Positions 57,867-64,000 of a stretch of 64,000 nucleotides of DNA are shown here, piece by piece. The notes under the pieces are model-generated. The model did no database searches, was not told where the DNA came from, and saw nothing but the letters and a program-made list of their open reading frames with translations. The stretch spans positions 310,001-374,000 of the forward strand of contig NZ_WXTX01000002.1 of assembly GCF_009848685.1 (NCBI RefSeq). Direction: 5' to 3'. This DNA comes from Andreprevotia sp. IGB-42 (GTDB lineage: Bacteria; Pseudomonadota; Gammaproteobacteria; Burkholderiales; Chitinibacteraceae). Position numbers and translations under genes: made by a program. Each line of letters begins with the position of its first letter. Position 1 is the stretch's first letter.

Positions 57867-58294
57867 AGCACCACACCTTCCATCAATTGTTCACGATCGT
57901 CGTCAGAGATCGCCAGCACCGAGAGATCTTTCTCGGTCCACTTCGATTCGTCCCACAGCTCGAACTTGTTGCCGATATCGACGAACGCGATGGTTTTCTC
58001 CAGGCCAGTGAGCTGGCGCAAACGTTGTGGCACCAGGATACGGCCGGCAGCGTCCATTTCCAGCTCTTCGGCATTGCCGACGACAAAGCGGCGCAGCTGG
58101 GTTTGCGCGCCGGACAGCTGATTGAGGCGATCACGCACCGGCAGCCAATCGGGCTCTGCATACAGCAACAGGCAGCCAGCCGGATCGATGGTGAGTACCA
58201 GACGGCCACTGCTCTTTGCGGACAGCAGTTCGCGATGCTTGGCGGGAATCGCCAAACGACCTTTGCTGTCCAGATTGAGAGTTGCCACGCCCAT
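57863..58294 (-). CDS. mraZ: Transcriptional regulator MraZ
   Basis: 143 residues with two SpoVT-AbrB-like repeats: [19 protein letters not shown] near the start and [17 protein letters not shown] near 80, each with the DxxGR motif. It represses its own dcw operon by binding GTGG-type repeats, four of which lie just upstream. First gene of the operon. Confidence 0.97.
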   Translation of the reverse strand: MGVATLNLDSKGRLAIPAKHRELLSAKSSGRLVLTIDPAGCLLLYAEPDWLPVRDRLNQLSGAQTQLRRFVVGNAEELEMDAAGRILVPQRLRQLTGLEKTIAFVDIGNKFELWDESKWTEKDLSVLAISDDDREQLMEGVVL

Positions 58295-58325
58295 GCGTCA
58301 AACCGCCTTTGAGATGGGGGAAAAT

Positions 58326-58361
58326 TCCACTTTCATCCACTTTTTCCCACTTCGCCCCACT
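58326..58361 (-). promoter_or_regulatory. Four MraZ-binding boxes at 10-bp spacing
   Basis: On the minus strand, AGTGG occurs four times exactly 10 bp apart (CCACT on the plus strand at 58327, 58337, 58347 and 58357). The units read AGTGGGGCGA, AGTGGGAAAA, AGTGGATGAA and AGTGGAATTT. This is the array type bound by MraZ multimers, just downstream of and touching the -10 box. Confidence 0.88.
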
Positions 58362-58387
58362 ATAGAGCAAATAAAAAACCGCCACAA
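58359..58387 (-). promoter_or_regulatory. Main dcw promoter upstream of mraZ
   Basis: On the minus strand TTGTGG (58382-58387), 17-bp spacer, TATAGT (58359-58364). The -10 overlaps the first MraZ box, which fits autorepression. The -35 lies in the loop of the hairpin at 58376-58397. Confidence 0.6.
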
Positions 58388-58397
58388 GGGGCGGTTT
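58371..58397 (-). terminator. Terminator-like hairpin overlapping the dcw promoter
   Basis: Arms AAACCGCC and GGCGGTTT (6-nt loop), followed on the minus strand by a run of six Ts. It would stop any minus-strand transcript arriving from upstream before mraZ. The genes immediately upstream are on the plus strand, so it insulates the operon. Confidence 0.6.
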
Positions 58398-58561
58398 CAA
58401 GAAAAGCGTTTTGATACAATCACTTAGCAATTCAGATCGCCGCTAAAGTGTTGAAAAATAAACATCAAATAAATAAAGCACTAAGCCGCACAACTTAAAG
58501 TAACACTTTAAGTGTAGTTCTCTTCCTCCTACAGCAATGCACTCCAATCCATACCATCGTC

Positions 58562-58729
58562 ATGATCGGCAAGCTGATACGCCTTCTTCCGTGGATTTTT
58601 CTGGCCTGGATACTCTGGCAGGCAATCAATCCGCAATTGCGCAACGACATCCACCGCAGCGTGCATATCGCTGCCATTGTGTTGCTGCTGGCCAGTTGCG
58701 TGGCACTGGGCTGGCACCTTTTGCATTAG
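58562..58729 (+). CDS. Small membrane protein upstream of msrP (55 residues)
   Basis: ATG at 58562, stop 58727-58729. The sequence starts MIGKLIRLLPWIFLAWILWQ and ends ALGWHLLH, with two hydrophobic helices (about 6-20 and 34-52) around a polar NPQLRNDIHRS loop. It precedes msrP by 63 bp on the same strand. No family recognised. Composition and two clean helices make it likely real. It might be a membrane partner for MsrP, but this is speculation. Confidence 0.5.
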   Translation: MIGKLIRLLPWIFLAWILWQAINPQLRNDIHRSVHIAAIVLLLASCVALGWHLLH

Positions 58730-58792
58730 GCTGTGTCATATCCATCCCGTTTGAACGACTACAACGAATTGAGGATCAACAGGAGCTACGCC

Positions 58793-59725
58793 ATGCCGCA
58801 CTTGCCGCAATCGGGCGACATATTGCCATCCGAGATCACGCCGGAAGCCGTTTATCTGAATCGCCGCCAATTGATAGCTGCCGGTGCGGGCCTGGCAGCA
58901 GCCGGCCTGCTGCCCACCGCGCAGGCGGCGGGTGAGCTTGCCGCCAAGCCCAGCCGCTACAATGTGGGCGGCGAGGAAAAGAACTCGCTTGAGCAGATCA
59001 CCCATTACAACAACTATTACGAATTCGGCACCGACAAGGACGACCCGGCCAAGAACGTCGGCACGCTGAAAACCCGGCCATGGACGGTGCGCGTGGAAGG
59101 TGCGTGCGAAAAGCCGCAAACCTTCGATATCGACAAGCTGCTGAAGCTGGTGCCCTTGGAAGAACGATTGTACCGGCTGCGTTGCGTGGAGGCCTGGTCG
59201 ATGGTGATCCCATGGATCGGCTTTCCGCTATCCGAGCTGCTCAAGCAGGTGGCGCCGACCTCCAAAGCCAAATACGTGGAATTCACCTCGCTGGCCGACA
59301 AGAGCCAGATGCCGGGCCTGCTGGCGGGTGTTCTGGACTGGCCTTATACCGAGGGCCTGCGCATCGACGAAGCCATGCACCCGCTCGCCATCATGGCGGT
59401 GGGCCTGTACGGCAAGGTGCTGCCCAACCAGAACGGCGCGCCCATCCGGCTGGTGGTGCCGTGGAAATACGGCTTCAAGAGCGCCAAATCCATCGTGAAG
59501 ATCCGCCTGCTGGAAACCCAGCCGGCCACTGCCTGGAACAAGGCCGCCCCCAATGAATACGGTTTCTATTCCAATGTGAACCCGGAAGTGGACCACCCGC
59601 GCTGGAGCCAGGCCACCGAGCGGCGCATCGGCGAATTCCTGCGCCGCAAAACGCTGCCATTCAATGGCTATGGCAATGAAGTTGCGGGTTTGTACAAAGG
59701 GATGGATTTGAAGAAGTTTTATTGA
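58793..59725 (+). CDS. msrP: Periplasmic methionine sulfoxide reductase, molybdopterin subunit
   Basis: 310 residues from the ATG at 58793, with AGGAG upstream. Tat signal with R24-R25-Q-L-I, cut near AQA46. [15 protein letters not shown], and Cys131 in [14 protein letters not shown] (molybdenum ligand), [12 protein letters not shown] and the C-terminal [16 protein letters not shown] fit MsrP (YedY). It repairs oxidised methionines in periplasmic proteins using electrons from MsrQ; no msrQ follows here. The next gene is convergent. Confidence 0.95.
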   Translation: MPHLPQSGDILPSEITPEAVYLNRRQLIAAGAGLAAAGLLPTAQAAGELAAKPSRYNVGGEEKNSLEQITHYNNYYEFGTDKDDPAKNVGTLKTRPWTVRVEGACEKPQTFDIDKLLKLVPLEERLYRLRCVEAWSMVIPWIGFPLSELLKQVAPTSKAKYVEFTSLADKSQMPGLLAGVLDWPYTEGLRIDEAMHPLAIMAVGLYGKVLPNQNGAPIRLVVPWKYGFKSAKSIVKIRLLETQPATAWNKAAPNEYGFYSNVNPEVDHPRWSQATERRIGEFLRRKTLPFNGYGNEVAGLYKGMDLKKFY

Positions 59726-59764
59726 TTGGGTGGTTGGTGGCAGTCCAAGCGCCAATCTTATGTT

Positions 59765-59836
59765 GGCGCCTGCGGCGGGGTGTTTAGGGCGGCATGCGGG
59801 ACGCACTCCCGCCCAAAACATCGCGCCACAGGCGCT
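59765..59836. repeat. Large imperfect inverted repeat (72 bp) between convergent genes
   Basis: Arms of 25 nt (59766-59790 and 59811-59835) pair with five mismatches: GCGCCTGCGGCGGGG against GCGCCTGTGGCGCGA (read on the other strand), followed by TGTTT and GGGC. An inner CCCGCCC can pair with GGGCGG. It lies 40 bp after msrP and 20 bp before the end of the receiver-domain gene. No T-run follows either arm directly. REP/MITE-like. Confidence 0.65.
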
Positions 59837-59855
59837 AAAAAAGCCCCAACCAACG

Positions 59856-60155
59856 CTAAAGATCGCGACGCGCAAGCCTTGCCACGCTGGCAATGGCCGC
59901 CTCCATCTTCAAGCGTGCCGACGCATTGGCCGAATGCACACGCAGCGGCGGCGGCACAAAGCCACGTGTTGCTACCTGCTCTTCAAGCCAGAGCAAAACG
60001 GTATAGCCGGTGCCGTGCGCATCGTCACCCAGGTCATGATCCAGCGACAGCTCGGTCACCTGCCCGGTTTCCAGTAGGGCGATGACCTCCTCGGGCCAGT
60101 ACGTGCGCACCCAGCCGTCCGGCGTTGCCCGTTCGTCATCCAGAAAAACCTTCAT
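59856..60155 (-). CDS. Cyclic-phosphate-processing receiver-domain protein (cREC type)
   Basis: 99 residues from the ATG at 60155; the frame is open further upstream but only through the amtB terminator region. A receiver-like fold with DDE at 6-8 (MKVFLDDERATPDGWVRTYW), LSLDHDLGDD at 36-45, GTGYTVLLWLEEQV, and HSANASA at 74-80. This pattern matches the cREC group predicted to act on cyclic phosphate ends (from memory, no biochemistry known to me). It is not a classical two-component receiver: there is no kinase nearby. Downstream of amtB beyond a terminator. Confidence 0.7.
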   Translation of the reverse strand: MKVFLDDERATPDGWVRTYWPEEVIALLETGQVTELSLDHDLGDDAHGTGYTVLLWLEEQVATRGFVPPPLRVHSANASARLKMEAAIASVARLARRDL

Positions 60156-60205
60156 GCTCCACCCCTGCCTATCACTCCGGCCACATCGTGCCACAGGCAG
60201 CGCCC

Positions 60206-60233
60206 AAAAAAAGACCCGCCGTGAAGGCGGGTC
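60206..60233 (-). terminator. Intrinsic terminator after amtB
   Basis: On the minus strand, GACCCGCC...GGCGGGTC arms with a 5-nt loop, followed by seven Ts, 105 bp after the amtB stop. A second weaker hairpin (CCGGCTG...CAGCCGG) lies near 60303-60328. Confidence 0.88.
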
Positions 60234-60337
60234 GTACTCGGCTCTATGTTGAGCCTTGCTTTCCTGCTTGGATTTCAGGGTTGTTATCGACTTTGTTGAT
60301 AAACCGGCTGCAGCCTGCGCCACAGCCGGCTTGCGTC

Positions 60338-61846
60338 TTAGCTGTTGTACGCTTTCTCGCCGTGCGAGTTCACGTCCAGACCTTCGCGCTCTTCGTCTTC
60401 CTTCACGCGCAGGCCGATGGTGAGATCAACCAGCTTGTAGGCGATGATCGAAACGATGCCCGACCACAGCAGGGTCACGCCTACACCGATCAGCTGCGTG
60501 GTGACTTGGCTGCCGATCGAGTAAGTACCGACCTTGCCTGCTACGTAGTCCCACACACCGGTGCCGCCCAGATCCGGCGATGCGAACACGCCAGTCAGCA
60601 CAGCGCCGAGGATACCGCCCACACCGTGCACGCCGAACACGTCCAGCGCATCGTCAGCACCCAGCAGCTTCTTCAGGCCATGCACGCCCCACAGGCAAAC
60701 CACGCCAGCGATCAGGCCCAGTACCAGTGCGCCACCGACACCGACGAAACCGGCAGCCGGGGTAATGGCAACCAGACCGGCCACGGCACCGGATGCAGCG
60801 CCCAGCATGGAAGGCTTGCCCTTCAGGATCCATTCGGCAAACAGCCATGCCAGTGCGGCAGCGGCAGTGGCAGCCCAGGTGTTGATGAAGGCCAGTGCAG
60901 CGGAGCCGTTGGCTTCCAGTGCGGAGCCGGCGTTGAAGCCGAACCAGCCGAACCACAGCAGCGATGCACCAACCATGGTCAGCGTGAGGCTGTGCGGGGT
61001 CATTGCTTCCTTGCCGAAGCCAACGCGCTTGCCAACCATGTAGGCACCCACCAAGCCGGCAACGGCGGCGTTGATGTGCACGACGGTACCGCCGGCAAAA
61101 TCAAGTGCACCCTTCTGGAACAGGAAACCGGCAGTTGCGGTAGCGGCATCAGCAGCGGCTTGCGTGGTGTACGCATCCGGGCCGGTCCAGTACCACACCA
61201 TGTGGGCCATCGGGATATAGGCAAAGGTGAACCACAGCACCACGAACACCAGCACCGCCGAGAACTTGGCACGCTCGGCAAAGGCACCCACGATCAGGCC
61301 ACCGGTGATGGCGGCGAATGCACCCTGGAATACCACGAAGATGAATTCGGATACGCCCACGCCCTTGCTGAAGGTGGCACCGATGGAATCCGGTGTAACC
61401 CCTTTCAGGAACAGCTTGGAGAAGCCGCCGAAGAACGCGTTGCCCTCGGTGAATGCCAGGCTGTAGCCGTAAACGACCCACAGTACCGACAGCAGCGAGA
61501 ACACGGTGAACACCTGCATCAGCACCGACAGCATGTTCTTGGAGCGCACAAGGCCGCCGTAGAACAACGCCAGGCCAGGAATGGACATCAGGATGACCAG
61601 CGCGGCGCAGATCATCAGCCACGCGTTATCGCCCTTGTTGACGGTATCGACGATGGGCGCAGCGGCAGCAGCCGGTGTGGCAGCTGCCGCCACATCGCTG
61701 GCAGGTGCAGCCGCAGGCGCGGACGCCTGGTCAGCCACAACGGCGGATGCCTCGACCGCTGGTGCGGAAGCCGCTTCTTCAGCGAAGCTTGGCGCCGCAA
61801 ACGCGATTGCGCCAGCCAGCGCAACCCAAGCAAACAGTTTTTTCAT
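60338..61846 (-). CDS. amtB: Ammonium transporter AmtB
   Basis: 502 residues. Signal peptide 1-22 (ends SFA|EEA), then an unusual Ala/Pro-rich stretch to about 64, then eleven membrane helices. VNKGDNAWLMICAALVILMSIPGLALFYGGLVRSKN, DFAGGTVVHINAAVAGLVGA (pore His), FGVHGVGGILGAVLTGVFA are Amt signatures. It conducts ammonium into the cell and is blocked by the PII protein encoded upstream (27-bp gap). Confidence 0.97.
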   Translation of the reverse strand: MKKLFAWVALAGAIAFAAPSFAEEAASAPAVEASAVVADQASAPAAAPASDVAAAATPAAAAAPIVDTVNKGDNAWLMICAALVILMSIPGLALFYGGLVRSKNMLSVLMQVFTVFSLLSVLWVVYGYSLAFTEGNAFFGGFSKLFLKGVTPDSIGATFSKGVGVSEFIFVVFQGAFAAITGGLIVGAFAERAKFSAVLVFVVLWFTFAYIPMAHMVWYWTGPDAYTTQAAADAATATAGFLFQKGALDFAGGTVVHINAAVAGLVGAYMVGKRVGFGKEAMTPHSLTLTMVGASLLWFGWFGFNAGSALEANGSAALAFINTWAATAAAALAWLFAEWILKGKPSMLGAASGAVAGLVAITPAAGFVGVGGALVLGLIAGVVCLWGVHGLKKLLGADDALDVFGVHGVGGILGAVLTGVFASPDLGGTGVWDYVAGKVGTYSIGSQVTTQLIGVGVTLLWSGIVSIIAYKLVDLTIGLRVKEDEEREGLDVNSHGEKAYNS

Positions 61847-61873
61847 GATTGATCTCTCCTGCCCTGATTTCTT

Positions 61874-62224
<351 letters not shown>

Positions 62225-62255
62225 TTATGTGCCACAGGTTGACGGGTTGGGTATC

Positions 62256-62271
62256 AGCAGAAAGCATGCCA
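62256..62271 (-). promoter_or_regulatory. Sigma-54 promoter of glnK-amtB
   Basis: TGGCATGCTTTCTGCT on the minus strand, 14 of 16 matches to the consensus TGGCACG-N4-TTGCW, with the GG and GC doublets exactly 12 bp apart. It lies 44 bp before the glnK start. Confidence 0.85.
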
Positions 62272-62322
62272 GCGTGAAATTTCACTTGTATTCAGCCACT
62301 TGGCTTTGGCTGATAAATAAAC

Positions 62323-62381
62323 TGCACCGGGCTGGCGCGGCAAACCGGCAGCGAACCAGAATGGGGCACCATACTGGTGCA
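62323..62381 (-). promoter_or_regulatory. Two NtrC-like enhancer sites upstream of glnK
   Basis: On the minus strand, TGCACCAGTATGGTGCC (62365-62381) is close to the NtrC consensus TGCACC-N4-GGTGCA. A weaker relative, TGCACCGGGCTGGCGCG on the plus strand, lies at 62323-62339, centred 42 bp (four helical turns) away. Both lie roughly 50-120 bp upstream of the sigma-54 promoter, as expected for nitrogen-limitation control. Confidence 0.75.
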
Positions 62382-62464
62382 GTACAGATATGGCACAGCC
62401 CGTTGTGGCTGCGCGGCATCTGCTACACTCGCTGTGATGCCATCAACGCACTGGAGGGTTAAGC

Positions 62465-62725
62465 ATGCTCAAGGAAAAATTCTTCGACGAAATCGCCGCC
62501 AAGGTCTCGGACGCCATCGCCAACAGCCCTGCCAAGGATGTGGAGAAAAACGTGCGTGCCATGATGGGCAGCGCGTTTACCAAGCTTGATCTGGTCACGC
62601 GTGAGGAATTCGATATCCAGCAGGACGTGCTGGCCCGCACGCGCGAAACGCTGACCGCACTGGAAGCCCGCGTGGCCGCGCTGGAAAACAAGCTGCTGGC
62701 GGGCAACCCGCAAGACGGCATTTAA
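62465..62725 (+). CDS. ubiK: Ubiquinone biosynthesis accessory factor UbiK
   Basis: 86 residues after GGAGG. N-terminal amphipathic helix, then a coiled coil (VTREEFDIQQDVLARTRETL, LEARVAALENKLL) as in the BMFP/YqiC family now named UbiK. It helps organise the soluble Ubi complex with UbiJ under aerobic conditions. It is divergent from glnK and ends in a shared terminator. Confidence 0.88.
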   Translation: MLKEKFFDEIAAKVSDAIANSPAKDVEKNVRAMMGSAFTKLDLVTREEFDIQQDVLARTRETLTALEARVAALENKLLAGNPQDGI

Positions 62726-62764
62726 GCCGCTTGCCGTTGCTGGCCCGCTTGGCCGGCAGCCATG

Positions 62765-62797
62765 AAAAAGCCCCGCAACCGCTGCGGGGCTTTTTTT
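62765..62797. terminator. Bidirectional terminator between ubiK and dgkA
   Basis: AAAAAGCCCCGC...GCGGGGCTTTTTTT: a 7-bp GC stem with an A-run before and a T-run after, so it works for ubiK (plus) and for dgkA (minus), which converge here. Confidence 0.92.
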
Positions 62798-62840
62798 GCG
62801 GGTGGCGCCTGCATTGCGCATGCCCAAACGCGGTGCCCGA

Positions 62841-63215
62841 TCAGTGCCCGAGTACTGCCAGCGCCCACATGGCGGCAAGATTGGTCAGACAGACCAATTG
62901 CGCGGCGCTGCCCAGATCCTTGGCGCGCTTGGCAAGATGGTGCTTTTCCAGCGAGGTATGATCCACCGCGGCTTCGATCGCGGAATTGAGCAATTCCACA
63001 ATCACCGTCAGCAGGTGCGAGCCGATCACTACCGCGCGCGCCCATGCAGGCAGATGCACCGAGAAGGCCAGCACGATGCCGACGATGGCCAGCAGCGACA
63101 CCTGGCGGAAGGCGGCCTCGTTATCCCAGCCGGCCTTCAGGCCATCGAACGAATAACCCAGCGCATTGAGCACGCGCTGGAAGCCTCTTTTGCCTTTGAA
63201 TGGACTTTCGGACAC
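62841..63215 (-). CDS. dgkA: Diacylglycerol kinase DgkA
   Basis: 124 residues from a GTG at 63215 that directly follows the stop codon of the upstream gene, with AAGGAG 8 bp before it. Three membrane helices; the catalytic E-x-x-N-S-A-I-E-A motif (VELLNSAIEAAVDH) and the RAKDLGSAAQ stretch are intact. It phosphorylates diacylglycerol in the inner membrane to recycle lipid by-products. Confidence 0.95.
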   Translation of the reverse strand: MSESPFKGKRGFQRVLNALGYSFDGLKAGWDNEAAFRQVSLLAIVGIVLAFSVHLPAWARAVVIGSHLLTVIVELLNSAIEAAVDHTSLEKHHLAKRAKDLGSAAQLVCLTNLAAMWALAVLGH

Positions 63216-63968
63216 TCATTCGCTCCTTGGTGCAACGGGAAACACATCTGCGTAGCAGGTGTAGTTGAACAGCATGACGACAGGCACCAGCAACAGCATG
63301 GCCGGCAGCAACATTGAAGCAAAAACGAGCAAGACGAAGAAAATCATCCCGGCAACGGTCAGCGGCAGCATATTGCGCCAGAACGCGGTGATGCCGGTAC
63401 GGATGGCCTCACCCGGCGTGGCGCCATTGAGCATCACCAGCGGTGCAGCAAAGAAGAACAGGTTCTGCAGCACGATACCGCAGACCACCACCGCGCCCAT
63501 CCAGTAACCCAGCGCGGACATATCCATTTTCAGGTCGACGGACGTCTTGCCCGCCTTCGCCGCCTCGGTGAACGCATGCATCAGTGCTTCCACACCCAGT
63601 ACGCCGCTCACGTATCCAAGCAGCAGATTGATCAGCAACACGGTAAGCAGATAAATCATGCCCAGCATCAGCAAGGGGCGGGTACGCATCCTGAAGCCGG
63701 CAAACAGATCGACCAACCGTGGCACTTCACCCATGGCAGCGCGGGAGACCGAATAGCTGACCCCTGCCAGCAGCGCCGGCCAGATAACCAGCAACGGCGC
63801 GATGAAGGTGCAGACGATCATCAACAACAGGAACAGCAGGCTTTGCGGCAGGAATACGCTCCAGTGCTTGCCGAACAGGCGGGCTGCGCCTGAAATCCAG
63901 CGCCACCCCTGCATTGCCGGCAAAGTCCGTGGCTCCAGCGTGGTATCAATGACGTCGTCGGTCTGCAT
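63216..63968 (-). CDS. BPSS1780-family membrane protein
   Basis: 250 residues with about six membrane helices. The start GWRWISGAARLFGKHWSVFLPQ resembles the BPSS1780 group of betaproteobacterial inner-membrane proteins of unknown function. Its stop directly abuts the dgkA GTG, so the two are probably co-transcribed. Only 32 bp of upstream sequence are in the window. Confidence 0.8.
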   Translation of the reverse strand: MQTDDVIDTTLEPRTLPAMQGWRWISGAARLFGKHWSVFLPQSLLFLLLMIVCTFIAPLLVIWPALLAGVSYSVSRAAMGEVPRLVDLFAGFRMRTRPLLMLGMIYLLTVLLINLLLGYVSGVLGVEALMHAFTEAAKAGKTSVDLKMDMSALGYWMGAVVVCGIVLQNLFFFAAPLVMLNGATPGEAIRTGITAFWRNMLPLTVAGMIFFVLLVFASMLLPAMLLLVPVVMLFNYTCYADVFPVAPRSE

Positions 63969-64000
63969 CCGTGTACTCGAAAAGCCGTAAGAGGCGCCCA

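Noticed and set aside
58326-58361. Iteron-like 10-bp repeats suggesting a replication origin
   Set aside because: Position directly before mraZ and the GTGG core identify MraZ operator boxes; no replication genes are nearby.

Overview
The window looks like a chromosomal segment of a GC-rich (roughly 60-65%) betaproteobacterium, most likely of the order Neisseriales and close to the chitin-degrading Chitinibacteraceae type. This placement is inferred from gene content and order: a complete dcw (division and cell wall) cluster followed by ftsZ-lpxC, Neisseriales-style BPSS1780 and UbiK proteins, LPS heptose and Kdo transferases, and a secreted GH19 chitinase. No rRNA, tRNA, phage, insertion sequence or CRISPR was recognised. 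Apart from two frameshifted genes the segment is ordinary, tightly packed core and accessory genome.

Left part (1-9.2 kb): a minus-strand unit encodes a lipoprotein sulfatase, a YkgJ-type cysteine-cluster protein and the radical-SAM anaerobic sulfatase-maturating enzyme, which is cut by the window edge. Next come maf and rlmH, a divergent RluA-family pseudouridine synthase, and the chitinase with its own promoter candidate and terminator.

9.2-18 kb: a frameshifted small gene, an MFS exporter with a divergent LysR regulator, and the cobT-cobS-cobC-cobU nucleotide-loop operon for cobamide salvage. A tandem intergenic repeat follows, then btuB behind a clear cobalamin riboswitch. Salvage enzymes and the outer-membrane importer form one vitamin B12 block.

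18-32 kb: LPS core genes waaC-waaA sit among several c-di-GMP genes: a degenerate GGDEF protein, a DUF3391/HD-GYP phosphodiesterase, a GGDEF-EAL protein and a stand-alone EAL protein. Also here are a frameshifted periplasmic binding protein, an outer-membrane barrel, an EamA transporter, a [2Fe-2S] ferredoxin, an orphan sulfate-binding protein, a 1-Cys peroxiredoxin and an RBBP9-type hydrolase.

31.5-40.3 kb: a DUF2917 gene faces a MocR regulator. Then come an overlapping XRE-DUF2238-DUF3147 operon, a ceramidase-like membrane protein, a FUSC protein, msbA and rsmE.

40.3-58.4 kb: lpxC-ftsZ-ftsA-ftsQ-ddl-murC-murG-ftsW-murD-mraY-murF-murE-ftsI-ftsL-rsmH-mraZ, all on the minus strand, mostly joined by 4-bp ATGA/GTGA overlaps. 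Upstream lie a promoter and four 10-bp-spaced MraZ boxes.

58.5-64 kb: a small membrane protein gene and msrP without msrQ, a large inverted repeat, a cyclic-phosphate-processing receiver-domain protein, and glnK-amtB behind a sigma-54 promoter with NtrC-like sites. These are followed by ubiK, a bidirectional terminator, dgkA and a BPSS1780-type membrane protein.

Two families of intergenic repeats (a composite ~120-175 bp family, and a hairpin element at gene 3' ends) recur through the window. They are the least explained sequences here. No clearly new multi-gene system stands out; the best candidates for new biology are the sulfatase/YkgJ/maturase unit, the repeat families and the receiver-domain protein.
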